Assembly: GCA_949987705.1 (NCBI GenBank)
Contig: OX465284.1
Span: 108,111,163 to 108,175,162, forward strand
Direction: 5' to 3'
DNA length: 64,000 bases
Origin: Thereva unica
Taxonomy: Eukaryota; Arthropoda; Insecta; Diptera; Therevidae
The notes under the pieces: generated by a model
Seen by the model: the letters and a program-made list of their open reading frames with translations, nothing else
Database searches by the model: none
What the model was told of the DNA's origin: nothing
Made by a program: the position numbers and the translations under genes
Part shown: piece by piece, positions 23,460 to 34,480 of the stretch
How the letters are laid out: every line of letters begins with the position of its first letter
Numbering within the stretch: position 1 is the first letter of the stretch

Positions 23460-23663
23460 TGTAGCAGGTATGCAGAGTACATTATCAGGCACGGTACACT
23501 GTACACGATTAAAACGCACGAGTTGATGGAATTGACTTTATTCTCTGGTGTTCACTACAAGACTGATCTACAGCTTTTTATCATGCTAGCGCGGGTGGCT
23601 GATCTAGCGGTAACCTTTGATACTGTGTATGCAATTCGATAATATTTTAGTGTTGCCGCTACA
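23460..23663 (-). repeat. 5' LTR (204 bp)
   Basis: It looks identical to 17324-17527. In element orientation it would carry the promoter and the transcription start. The AATAAA equivalent is at 23537-23542. I cannot place the start site. Confidence 0.95.
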
Positions 23664-23668
23664 GAACA
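23664..23668. repeat. Target-site duplication, right copy (GAACA)
   Basis: This is the exact match to 17319-17323. Removing the element and one copy gives a continuous host sequence reading AGTTGAACACAATTAC. Confidence 0.9.
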
Positions 23669-23769
23669 CAATTACAAAAATTGGCCGCCATCTTGGAATC
23701 GCCATCTTGATTTTTTTTTTTACAAAATGGTCAGATTGCATTGTCACCTAAATGAACTATACATAATTA

Positions 23770-24057
23770 CCCTGTTTATGATTAAGTTAAAAAGTTGAGT
23801 CGAAGTTGAGTTGTAATTCGACTACCGTATATGATGTCGGGTTGAGTTCACTTTGAATTGAAATACAGTTGAGCTGAAATCAAAACATATCAGAACAAAT
23901 GTCACTTGAAATTACAACTCAACCTTGAAGCGAAATATCAACTCGACCCAAGTAGGAGAGCTGGGTTGGGTTGAGCGGACCCAGTTCCAACTCGGCTCTG
24001 GTTTATAACTGGGTTGAACCTAGGTTGAACTTGGGTTGAACGTAGTTATAAACAGGG
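23770..24057. mobile_element. Inverted-repeat element with TA duplication, 288 bp
   Basis: The ends are TA|CCCTGTTTAT and ATAAACAGGG|TA. The inside holds many GTTGAGT and GGTTGAAC motifs and no frame. TA target sites point to a Tc1/mariner-type MITE. Confidence 0.65.
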
Positions 24058-24059
24058 TA

Positions 24060-26340
24060 AATGAGCAAAATTTAAACAAATTTAATTTAAACAAACTAAC
24101 ATACAAACATTGCAAGTTAAATAACAGCGTATGAAAACCACGAATTTTCAGTAGGTACTGTCAACTGTGAACTCTGAAATGTCAAAAATTATGATGAAAT
24201 TATGAAAAGTCCATCCTTTTGCTGGCACTATTCGAGTTAGGTCAACTTCTTCGCGTAGATTAGCTTCTTCGCACTTATACGAAATCTCTGTAAAGAACTT
24301 GTGTCCTGTTCTAAACCTGCTGAAAAGGGTAAGATGACAAATCTCAAACGAAGTAAATGTCTTGCAGCATAATAAAATTTAAGGCAAAATATTTATGTTG
24401 TCGATAATGCAGTCGTTTGAATGGACTGGCATCACAGTGAATATAACTCGCTTTATCAGCAATCTAAAACGGTCTTCCTAGGAAAATGATCTTTAAGTCA
24501 GTTGTTTTTGTATTTTATTACCTCACTTCATAATAAAGTGTGATTTTGTCAATATTATTATAGTTTTCGATCACTTCGATATCCATTTAGCAAAGACACT
24601 ACCTGCCATAACAAATCAAATACAAAAATGTGTCTCTGCTAACTGTCAGAAACATGAGCAAAATGAACAAAACTTAAACTTGCTTGAATTTAACAAACTG
24701 AACCCGTTCTTCTAACAAAACTAAGCCAATAACCTAACAACCACTCATTTGATGATACCCAAACGAGCATAACCTTTTGTAACAAGCATAACTGAAAACC
24801 GAAGTCATCTTCTTCGAATAATCATCACAGACAATTGCGGAATGAAGCGCATTCAGTGAGATGGAAAAGTCACGATCGAGTCAAATTTCTTAACCAAGGC
24901 AAAAGCCAGCAAGCAAAAGGGGCAAAAAGCAGAATTCAACAAGAAACAAGAAGAAAAAAAAGACCACACTTCGAAACTCCCGAACAGATATGTATATCGA
25001 AAAGCAAAAAGGCTATAATCGGCCCAGGTATCACAATCTATACACCAACTCAACAACCAGTCGTCCACCATTGCATGTGGCCGCGAATTTTCTTATTTTT
25101 CTGCCTTTTTTTGAGTTTTCTCAAGCCAACGCGATACAGTATTTGCGCGCGGGGCCATTGATCTAACTGTTGTCTCGTGGCTGCTTTATTCACTGTCCAA
25201 ACGGCCCAGTCCACCGTTCATTTTTTCCTTCATTTTATTATAGATATTTATTTCGTTTACTATTTATTTCAAATTTTTTTTTCTTTCCCGTCGCCGTCGT
25301 CGTCGTTTTCTAAGTTTTCCATGCAACCATACATATTCCATGGATAAAATAGCGCAAAATGGTCTGTGCGCAAGCGCACACAAATTTTCAAGACTTTGAT
25401 TAGAAAGGAATGCTGCTGCAACAGTGACTCCGACTTAAGAGCAGCACTACTTTTGGGCCATTAGTATGAGTGCTTGCCGATTGTATGCTCGCATTGGCTG
25501 AAAAGTAAAGAAAAAAACAGAAACAGAACTGAAAAAAAAACTCCACAACCATAAAATGAAAGCTTCAAACTCTGCAAACTGCGACGGAATAAGATCACAA
25601 AAATTTTAAGGTGAAACCTAATCATGAGAAAATTCAAAGCGCGACTTTTAAAAACTCGCTTTTGTTCTACTGGCGTTGGTACACGCGGGGGGCGCGCAAA
25701 ACTGCTGTGAAACTGGAACGATCCGGGGATTTAAGTGGGTCGTAAAAGTTATATGGTTACACACCAGCAGTGCTGCTAGCAGCTAGAAGAATGCATGAAA
25801 GGTCGTATTTTTTAAAATTGGTTTATAATTTAAATCTTGCGTTAATTAGACCATTGAGTAGTTAGGGCGGCCGTAGTTTACAAATGTTCATGGGGTATTT
25901 AGTTAATTTTTATATGACTTTAATTTAACTGTTTTACGATTGTTATTTGAAATTAATCCTGACATTTGTATTTCTTTAGTTCCTTAATGTAGAATATGTC
26001 ATTGAAATCAGGTATCCGCACTTAAATCGACAAGGCACTTACTTAGTTTACTTAATCCATGCTGCTTAAAGTAAACACCATAAAAATTGCCCGCATTATA
26101 CACTTTTTTATAGCAAGATCCAAGCTTGAAAGTTTCCCATTATACTACTAGCTCGTCATGTCGTACTCGTCATTGTGCAATGCCTAGTAAGTAGTAGATA
26201 AGCTTGGTTCGAAGAAAGGCCACATTTCAGCTTATTCATAGTTTTCGTAGTTTACTTTCATACATTTCGCAACTACGAAACTCCTTCGCAGGTAGGAAGC
26301 TGAAAATTTTCTCAATTTCACTTCATAGTTTCGTAGCTTC
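24060..26340. other. Unassigned noncoding DNA
   Basis: No supportable gene. The stretch at 24.8-25.6 kb is somewhat GC-richer, with a GTCGCCGTCGTCGTCG run at 25289-25305 and CpG-rich GCGCGC at 25.15 and 25.69 kb. The 108-codon open frame at 24835 is lysine/glutamine-rich and matches nothing I know. Confidence 0.35.
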
Positions 26341-26343
26341 TTA

Positions 26344-26703
26344 GGGCCTGTGTGAATTCGATGACTAAAATTTAGTGTCGATAATACAGTATTTAGTCTT
26401 TTGGCGAGGAGACTAAATTTTTTGACAGTTGACTAAATTGATGTTGAATTTGTTTCAAAATAGTTCAATACAATGGAAAATAAGGTGAAGAACTAATAGG
26501 CTGTTGTCAATAATGATATCTTCTGCATCCATAAATTTAGTTGCTTACTGTATTACAAAACATATACTATAAATTATAAAAGTAAACACTATTGTCAATT
26601 GAATTTAGTCATCAAATGAATTCACACAGCAAATCCCTACATTAACGACAAAAACTGCAAAATTTAGTTTAGTCATCAATTTAGTCCCAATTCACACAGG
26701 CCC
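26344..26703. mobile_element. PIF/Harbinger-type MITE, 360 bp
   Basis: The terminal repeats are GGGCCTGTGTGAATT and its inverse, bounded by TTA at 26341-26343 and 26704-26706. A 3-bp TTA duplication and ends starting GGGCC are the classic marks of PIF/Harbinger. The internal repeats contain TTTAGTCATCAA and GACTAAA. There is no coding capacity. Confidence 0.8.
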
Positions 26704-26951
26704 TTAGTATGTTTTTTTGACACCTAACAGCTGTGTGCATTGCGATACTAGGCTAAAAATACAGGAAACTACGACGTTTTGAGCAACTGAAAAATGAACA
26801 CCCCGAATAATTCGAATAATTATACATAATTACTTCATTTGTAAAAAAAATCATTACTTTGAGTTTTGGGAGTTGTCAGGAATAAACGAAGAACTGTCAA
26901 GAAATCCTTTATCGCCGCCATTTATATCAATTTTCCCATGCCATATTTTAA

Positions 26952-27165
26952 GCCGCGTCTCCACCAACCGAACATGTTCGCCGAACAGTGTTCGACAGAC
27001 ATTTGTGATGTCCGCCGAACATTGTTGGGTGCTGTAGCGAACATTGATTTGTGAGCTATTGAAAATGTTCGTCGAAAATGTTTGGGAACCAAATGCGGAA
27101 TGTTTGTCCGTTTTTATGTTCGCGAACACTGTTCGGCAAACATGTTCGGTTGGTGGAGACGTGGC
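26952..27165. mobile_element. Inverted-repeat element, 214 bp, with palindromic TGTTCG motifs
   Basis: The ends GCCRCGTCTCCACCAACCGA form an inverted pair that continues through ACATGTTCG and GAACAGTGTTCG for more than 40 bases. Several further TGTTCG/CGAACA motifs lie inside. Flanks are TTTTAA and TTTAAA, compatible with a T/A-rich target. It has no frame and could form a strong hairpin. Confidence 0.75.
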
Positions 27166-27890
27166 TTTAAACTGCAAGCAAACATTAAAATAATTTCTTT
27201 AAATGAGCTAAAAAATAACTCTTGCCTACCTATATCTACTAGAGGGAGGATTGACGTTTTATTTCTAACAAAAAATATAAAAATAAATTCCCAAAATAAC
27301 GCAAAGAATCATAAAATAATAATTTATCCCAAAAACAATTTAAAATGAAAATTTTCAAAAGAGCGCAATTCAATGAATTCCGGTTGATAATTCTTGGAAA
27401 TAATTGTGTTAATAAAATCCTGGAATGAGTAATTCCACGATAAATTTGTTTGATAAAAAACACCACAAAATTATTTTATCGGTAAAGAAGGAAATCCCTG
27501 GAAATTGGGTTTGGGTCGACAATTCCTGAAATTAAAAAAATATTTTAAAATGTTTCTTGAAATACTTGGTAATTACAATTGTAATTTAGCTGAGTGTGAG
27601 AATTTTTTGGAAAATATTTTACCTAGATATACACTTATTGTATTTAATTGCTATTAAAAGTGAAATGATATTTGAAACTCTCGCTTTTAATCGTTGATTT
27701 TTATATTTCCCCCCCAAGCTACAACTCAAATGTCAAAATTTTGTATGGAAAACGCATTTCGATTTAACAATTTCAAGGTTTGTGTCTGTGATAAATTTTA
27801 TAACGAAATATGTACTTTGAATTCTAGAGAAATAATATTTATCAGTTTCGTTCTGTCGTCCTGGTGTTGTTTTTAAATATTAGTAATATA
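27166..27890. other. Unassigned AT-rich noncoding DNA
   Basis: I see nothing beyond AT-rich sequence and chance open frames. Confidence 0.4.
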
Positions 27891-27895
27891 GCTAC

Positions 27896-27965
27896 GTTTT
27901 TTTAATCTGTTCTGTCCTAGAGTTTTAATAATACAGCGGTGCGCATAAGTATAAGGACACCTGAG
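27896..27965 (+). repeat. Tc1-like terminal repeat region, left
   Basis: TTTTTAATCTGTTCTGTCC leads into TACAG, then GGTGCGCATAAGTATAAG and GACACC. The whole stretch recurs inverted at 33429-33498. GCATAAGTAT...GGACA after a TA is typical of Tc1-like ends. Confidence 0.65.
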
Positions 27966-28434
27966 TTTTTCTACTATCTTCGTACTTTGATGGGGCTGTG
28001 TCCTGGTTAATTGTCAACGGATTTTAAACTTTTTGGTGTCAAATTAAACATTGAACTATCATCTATTTAATGATACAAAATTCATATAATGTCACTTAGC
28101 TACTATACAAAATAGCGAACTTATGTATCAGACAGTGAACTATGTATGTACGCGCAAAAGTTGAAAGACAGTTAGCCTCATCGTACAATATGTGTTCCTT
28201 CTTGAGTGAAGTTATTTTTCTGCGAATTTGGTTGTCCTCGCCGTTTTTTCGTCGAAATTTTAACGATGAACTAACGGCTCTCGAGAGCTTACCTGTCATT
28301 GTTTCTGGGCTGGCTTACGTCTTGACAGTTAGTGATAAGTGAATTCAAATGAAGTAAAACGAATGTTTCTAATGAAGTTTTATGACAGGTGTGTTTATTT
28401 TGACTCATTGCGATATTACAGGTGGTTGCTTTAA

Positions 28435-28575
28435 GAAATACGCTATAAAAAGACGGGCGCCGTTGAAAATCGGCAACGCTCTGGCCGTCCTTCTAAATTA
28501 ACTGCAAGGATTCGCAGTAAACTTTTTGAAATAGCCAGGGCGAAAAAAACGCCAACAGTCCAGTCCATAAATTAA
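28435..28575 (+). pseudogene. Tc1-like transposase fragment (DNA-binding region)
   Basis: The frame starting GAA at 28435 gives Y-K-K-T-G-A-V-E-N-R-Q-R-S-G-R-P-S-K-L-T, then ARIRSKLFEIARAKK and a stop at 28573. The T-G-x-V-x-x-R-x-R-S-G-R-P block is the hallmark linker between the two DNA-binding subdomains of Tc1 transposases. The catalytic domain is not recognisable downstream. It lies about 500 bases inside the Tc1-like end at 27.9 kb, consistent with one degraded element. Confidence 0.75.
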
Positions 28576-28764
28576 GCGCGCTCTATAGAAAATCACTCTG
28601 CAACGGCTTAACGGTGAGTTAATCCAGTCGGACCGATGTATTTACCGGCCACGGAGAGTTGATCCAGTGGCGCCGACCGACTAATATCCTTCGTTTCCAT
28701 ATCTATCACTCCCCTTGATAGTTGTGTAATATAGAACTTCTAGAAATAAAAAGGACATAAACGT

Positions 28765-28824
28765 AACAGGAGTTTTTTCATTTAAACCTTGGGCATCTCA
28801 GAGCTGACCCGCCGCTCCTGACGT
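28765..28824. repeat. Dispersed 60-bp repeat, copy 1
   Basis: GCATCTCAGAGCTGACCCGC and its flanks match 59248-59303 with a few changes, in the same orientation. The identity of the parent repeat is unknown; it could be the end of an LTR or LINE. Confidence 0.6.
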
Positions 28825-28829
28825 AACAA

Positions 28830-29815
28830 CATTGTCACTACTAAAACGAATTATCATTGAGAGCCAATGAAGTTGGAAGAATGGTCATTCGTTTTTGCAA
28901 TGCGTCAAGGGTATAAGGACGATTATCTCCCGTAGGACCAAGTCAAAATTAGTTTGGGACTGCCAAACTGAGCATTCTCAATCAAGTTATACATTGTTTA
29001 GGTCCGAACCATCGTACGATGTCAAAAGAAAGGCACAAGACTCTACCATCTGTAAGCAGCATCAGTCCCAAACAGTTTTTTGGCTAATTTTTTTTCCTTT
29101 TATTTTCCCGAGCACTTCTAACTAAGCTGTTTATACTTCTCCCACAACTTAAATAAATGAAGTAAATCGCTTAGATCTGCATTTACGGAATCCATTTTAC
29201 ATTTGTCACTTGCCACTTTACATATTCATTTAGGGCTATCTGTCAAACTCAAAATCGTTCAGTTTTCTTACGGAATGGTCAGTGACTATTGAACAGAGGG
29301 GAAAAATTATGTTTTACTTACGATCGATAAGTTGACAGTTGTCAATTTCTCTAGCGGATCTTGCTTGCATTTTTATTTGTCAAATCTAATTTTTTTTCTT
29401 ACTCAACAATTTTATTTATTTATTTTTGTGCTATGTTCGTAGTAAATTCTATAACGATCCGACATTATTCTTTAAATAAAAGTTGAAACGTCTAAAATAA
29501 GATTTATCTACTTGCATATATGCAACTCATACTTGCTCCCAGCCACGTCGCGTTTAAACACTTGGCCCTTGTTACAAAAATTCTGGTTCAAGAAAATGTG
29601 ATGAAATATATTTTACCTGTGGACACAGTTAAAATATCTAACAATGCGCACTCTACATTAACAGGCTGGAACAGGTTTAGAAAACCGCATAACTATCATG
29701 CACCATGACAAGTTCTTTCAGTATGTGAACAACTTTGTGGTGTTATATTCCCATACACAATTTTCTGTTTATTTTTTCATTTATATTTAAATATCCCGAA
29801 TACATTTAATTTGCA
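28830..29815. other. Unassigned noncoding DNA
   Basis: No gene is supportable. TGTCAA/TTGACA motifs recur at 29.24, 29.33 and 29.38 kb. Confidence 0.4.
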
Positions 29816-29861
29816 TAACTAACCATAATAATTTTTTTTCTCTATTTATTTTCAGGTAAGC
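29816..29861 (+). promoter_or_regulatory. Strong candidate recursive-splicing ratchet point
   Basis: A textbook branch site CTAAC (29819-29823, branch A at 29822) lies 33 bases before TTTTCAG, with a pyrimidine-rich tract between. The AG at 29854-29855 is joined directly to GTAAGC. This 3'-splice-site/5'-splice-site fusion is the signature of recursive splicing known from long Drosophila introns. It would imply a plus-strand host transcript crossing this window. Confidence 0.6.
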
Positions 29862-29869
29862 AAAGTTTA

Positions 29870-32800
29870 AAATAAACAACTTTCAAAATCTGTGTAAGTT
29901 AAGAAATTAAATTTTTATTATATTCATTCGGAGTGGAAAAAATCTCCTTAATATGATTTCGTAATCCCGAAGCAAGAAAACTTGCACAGAAAATCATTGT
30001 GCGCCTGGTGTGATTCCCGTCGGAGCGGAGGCTCCCCCTCGTGCCTGGAAAGTGGAGCCGTAACCTAGCATACTGCAAAATTTTTGTTCAGTGCCAATGG
30101 AATGTGCCTTCACCGGGGCAGCGACAGAGAGCAGTGTCGACAGCCGAGATGCAATGGAATTTTTTTTCTTGTATTTCTTTTTTTATTTTTGCTGTTGCTC
30201 TGTTTTTGTTATTGTGTACGCTCTGTGCTTAGTGTTCACTCATTCTTTCCTCCTCATTTTTTGGGGGATAATATCGTTTCACCTTGTTCTATAGCTTTAG
30301 CTTCCCTTCAAATTATGTACATATATGTCTTCTTCCGTTTTGTTTCGTTCCGCCCCAAGTTAATCCGAGCCCGCAGAGCCTGAAATGGAGCAGGCAGCCA
30401 GCAGCCGTCGTTGTCGGGTCGGCAAACACAAAGCATAAGAAGAAGGTAGTAGTAGGAAAAAAACAGGAACGAAAAAAGGCAGCGGGAACATATTCAAGGG
30501 AGAGCGCAAGATTTGTGCCGCTAATCGCAAGCTTTTAACCTGCCGTGAGATTATATTCCTTATTGCTGGGCTTTGGCCTGCTGCAGATGGGGCTGGTGAA
30601 TACCCTTCACTTTGTGTCTTCCTGGGGGAATCTGCCATATCGACCGAAACTGAACAACCGATATCTATATGACGACGACGGCGGCGAGAAGGCAAGCTGT
30701 GTTTTGTGTAAATCTCGTATTCGGGCATTGTAGCAGCGCCATCCACCAACGCCCGCGTCGAATTGTTGCTCCTCTCGGATATTCTTTCTTGATGTGGTGT
30801 GGAGCTCTTGAGTCTGGGGGGCTTAGGCACACGAGACACCGAACGGCGGGGGGACTCCTATGCTAATAAAACGGAGCGCCCCACACACGAGAGCTCTCTA
30901 ATGGCGGATGATGAATTTTAGCCACGAGGAAGTTGGCGGCGCTGTTATCGGTGGTGTGTGTCTTCTGCTGTTAATTCTGCTTTAATGCTTTCACTTACTT
31001 TGAGGTTCCAGAGATGGATTCCGATTAATATCGTTGCTCGGCACTCCTCGTTGTCATCGTCGTCGACGGCGGCGGGTATTTAGTGGCTTCTGAATCAGGG
31101 GTCCGATATTATGGCATAAACGCCGCTTGGCTCGGATTTTATTTTGTTTTGGCAGAAAGTTCAGTGCGTTTTCAACCAAACATGTCGGCGAATAGTTTGC
31201 ACATCGGGATGGCCATTTTGTTGAAATACATTGCGAAAGATCCTCCATGCTGATTTCAGTTGCCGTTTTCTTTTTTCGTTTATTATATATTTTCTTTGGA
31301 AGCTTTTCATATTACCGTGGGTATATGTACTAATACTTTTCTCGCTCACCGAAAAGAAGAAGAAGCAGAACACTGGTGATATTTGGTTCGATATTTTCTT
31401 GTGAAATTTGTTTTTGCCTTCGTTATCTCAATAAAAATTTGAACAGCACACACAATTGCGGGGGAAGGAGTTTGACGGCGGAAAGAAGGAATTGAGTATA
31501 TAAGCATAAGTAATACATAAAGATATATGTATAGAAGTTTTCAAACTCCGTGACACAAATAATTTGAAGGGTTCTGCGCACCTCGTTGCCCAATTTCATA
31601 AAATTTGTTCTATCATTTCCCCTCTTTTAACTTAAAAAGGCAACAAACGCAGAAAAAACTCAACAAAATAATTTGGGAAGGGATGTGCGCATGCCGGATG
31701 AATAAAGTTAAGTAATCTTTATATGTATTGAGCAGAGCTTTGAAATACATGTAAAACTCCTGCTCAACAAAGGCAGTTTATCCATCGTAATAAGCATAAT
31801 TTTACTATAATTATGCTAAATATTTCCCATCCCTAAATTTAAAATAAATTAAAAGAATTGCTGGAAAAAATTCTTTTAAAGATATGAGCATTTTCATTCA
31901 TAAATTGAGAGTTCTCCGCAGCCGCAAGCAACACAACCTCCCCGGGCAGAAGCGCGCTTGCGACTGGCGGAAAATGTCAAAAATCTAGTATTCAAAGTGA
32001 TAAAAACACAAATATCGTATTTTTTAGTAGAAATTACTACAAATTATTTCTGTGGCATTTGTGTAAAATATAAAAACCTTAAAATAAAAAAAATATATAA
32101 AAACGGGTGTTTTTCAGTCATAATTTGTAATTTTTTTAAATAATCATCGAAGTCCCAGAAAAATACACCTCCCTTTAGCAATACGCAGTCGCGACTGATT
32201 ACATGGCAGCAAGTGATTTGATAGGAGGAGTTAAGTGAAGCTTTTGTCTGAACTTTTTAACATTTTTAAGAGCTTAGCTGGGGAAGATGCGCGGGATGTC
32301 ACGAGGTTTGAAAACGTCTATACATGCCCAGCCAGCAACCGCGCGCCATCATTCGATATGTGCCTAGTTTGCTGCCTCATACTAGCGTTCCGCAAGTCTA
32401 CTTATTTTTTTCCCCTGTCGTTATTGTTGTTGTTGTTGCTGGCTGTCGTTGGTTGTGTTTTAATGTAACAAACGATCCAATCGCTTAAGGCATTGTTGTC
32501 AAGTTGTCGAGATTTAAAACAGCCCAATACTGCGGCAAAAGTCGCCATTTTAATCGATTAAACAATAAGACTCTCTGGGTGCTCGAAAATAGTCCATTTG
32601 CAAAGTGGTTTTGCTTTTGTGGCTTTGATTGACAGTCGTCTCTACTTGTGTTGTTATCTGAGCATGACCTATGGTATATATCACAAGGTTATTGGTAGTT
32701 TAAGTGTTTACCCCCGTACAAAAAAAAAATCTTTCGGTTTTTTTTTCGTATTTCAATTTGTAGCGAAAGTTTTGTGGTTTCATTTAATTATTATTTAGTT

Positions 32801-33425
32801 TTAATTTGAAAAAGTTTTCATTTTCATCGGACGTGCAACAATTAAAAATTATAAAACAGGCATTTTTTTGCTTATTTTTATCATTTATCTTCTCTTACTG
32901 TATAATTACACATTTTATTGCGTTTTTTTAATGATTCAATTAAATTATTATTAGTAAAGTTTATTTCAGTCGCGGGGACACACAATCACAGTATTTGTAA
33001 TATTTTATCTCTTATAACGTGTTATCAGCAATGTTTTTGTACTTTGTACATTTTTGCACAAGATGCTTTAGATTGAAGTAAGCAAACACACATGACTCAA
33101 TTATTATCAGTTTTTTATTTGTTGCAAAAAATTATATAATTTTTTTTTATCTTGTAGTTGAGAGTATTGCAGTATTGAGAAAAGAAAAATATACAAGTTA
33201 TAACGGCATGCCCTTGTTTGTGTAGTAGACGAGTACTCCAATATCATGTTTTACAAGATGTTAGTTGACTTAGTCCCAGTGCCAAAATATCAATTCAAAT
33301 GTCAATTTTTATGGGAAAATCATTTCAAGATAATTGATACTTGCTTTACGTCTTTGGAAATGAGGAAATTATTTTATTCTAATTTGGTTTGTTCGATGAC
33401 TGAGCTCAAGCGTTTTTTTCGCAAA
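29870..33425. other. Unassigned noncoding DNA with a GC-richer block
   Basis: The block at about 30.0-31.1 kb is GC-richer. The frame at 30360-30839 minus (159 codons) is basic and proline/serine-rich with no recognisable domain. The remainder is AT-rich. No exon, RNA gene or transposon is supportable. Confidence 0.4.
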
Positions 33426-33428
33426 AAA

Positions 33429-33498
33429 ACGCAGCTGTCCTACTTATGCACCCCTCTGTATTATTAAAATTCTAGGACAGAACAGATTAAAAAAATCT
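33429..33498 (-). repeat. Tc1-like terminal repeat region, right (inverted copy)
   Basis: This is the inverse of 27896-27965 with several changes and small gaps: TACAG, then GGGTGCATAAGTA and GGACAG, followed outward by TCTAGGACAGAACAGATT on the plus strand. Similarity continues outside the TA, so the repeat is longer than a simple Tc1 end. Confidence 0.65.
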
Positions 33499-33577
33499 GG
33501 TTGCCTGTAAAGTCCATATACGGGCGAAGTTTTTACGTGACAACGTCTTCTCTTTCTGAACTTCTCTATACTGAAAT

Positions 33578-34480
33578 TCAACTGTTTTTAATCTGGGTAA
33601 TTCTGTTAAGGATAGGACGATGATATGAGAAATATGAAATGAAAGGAAGTGTTTCCATTGTGATGTGCCTTGCGAAAGTCAAGTCGATGATTGTTCCTTT
33701 TAATGTAGTTGACTTAGAAACATCTGATACGCATTCGAGATTGTACATATCTTTCATGAATTTGAGAACCCTGTCGTCAGTCTTCACATTGGTGTTGAAA
33801 TCACCACACAGAAGGACTGGTATGCTAGAATCAACTTCCAGGAACGGATGCACGGACTGGCTGTTGTGAACATACGGATTGAGTCCTTGGGATAGTAACA
33901 TTCCGATGTCCTGCAACCTTGCTCCTGGATGAATATATACAGCGCTGAGCACAAACTTGAAGATAGTATCAGCGGTAAAGCAAGTAACTTCAGCCAAGCA
34001 CATGTCACCTGCAGTTACGATGTGTCGATCTGCGTCTGTAATCGCAATTTGGACTACTTTTGCTGTAGATGTCGATAATAATTTGCGATAGATCGCTACT
34101 CCACCAGCTGCGTTGGTATCTGAGTTTGTTTGATTGTTCTTTCTGGATATGCACTCATAATCCTTGATTAGAACTGGTTCACGATTGTCTCGCATCCACG
34201 TTTCGGTCAGTACTAAATAGTCAGATCTTGGTATCACTATATCCGTTTCCATGTCCATGGCGTGGGCGCTTAAACTTTGACAGTTGATGTTCGTCACGAT
34301 AGTTTGTCCAGCGTCGGTAGCGTCATCACAAAATTTTACTGCTTTTTTGGTGATTGTGTTGAGAGGGTGTCGACCAAGTCGATTGTATTCATCGCGGATA
34401 TCTCGCGTAGTGTCTGAGTCGTTTCCTTGTCGACCATGTTTGAAATTGAAGCAAGAATCCTTGTCCGTAATGATGTGCAA
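33578..34480 (-). pseudogene. Helentron endonuclease domain (exonuclease-endonuclease-phosphatase fold)
   Basis: This 300-codon frame contains the ordered motifs of an APE-like endonuclease: INCQSL (65-70), LTETW (91-95, catalytic E93), GGVAIY (126-131), VYIHPG (181-186), GDFNT (226-230), GTIIDLTF (262-269) and SYHRP (285-289). In the last motif the usual S-D-H has become S-Y-H, which removes a residue normally needed for catalysis. The first 45 residues (HIITDKDSCFNF...) continue the helicase C terminus read in another frame from 34.5 kb. A one-base shift therefore separates the two, and the reading frame is fused in intact relatives. Helicase followed by such an endonuclease is the arrangement of Helentrons (Helitron2). 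The copy is defective. Confidence 0.8.

Larger units (their letters stand above)
17324..23663 (-). mobile_element. Intact-looking Ty3/gypsy-type LTR retrotransposon (CsRn1-like), 6340 bp
   Basis: The element lies on the minus strand and is complete. It runs 5' LTR (23460-23663), primer-binding site, about 1.56-kb leader, gag, pol in the -1 frame, AT-rich 3' region, polypurine tract, 3' LTR (17324-17527). It is flanked by the 5-bp duplication GAACA. The LTRs begin TGTAG and end CTACA and look identical over all 204 bases, which means insertion was very recent. The enzyme order protease-RT-RNase H-integrase defines the Ty3/gypsy group (Metaviridae). The C-x2-H-x9-C-x3-C gag motif and the tRNA-Trp primer site are traits I know from the CsRn1 clade (Clonorchis CsRn1, Bombyx Kabuki). 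There is no env-like frame. Activity is an inference from intactness. Confidence 0.93.

Noticed and set aside
28650..28700. TGGCGCC as an LTR primer-binding site
   Set aside because: No LTR-like repeat borders it and no retroelement frame follows.
30360..30839. 159-codon minus-strand open frame
   Set aside because: It is low-complexity, basic and Ser/Pro-rich with no domain, in a GC-richer block where long chance frames are expected.
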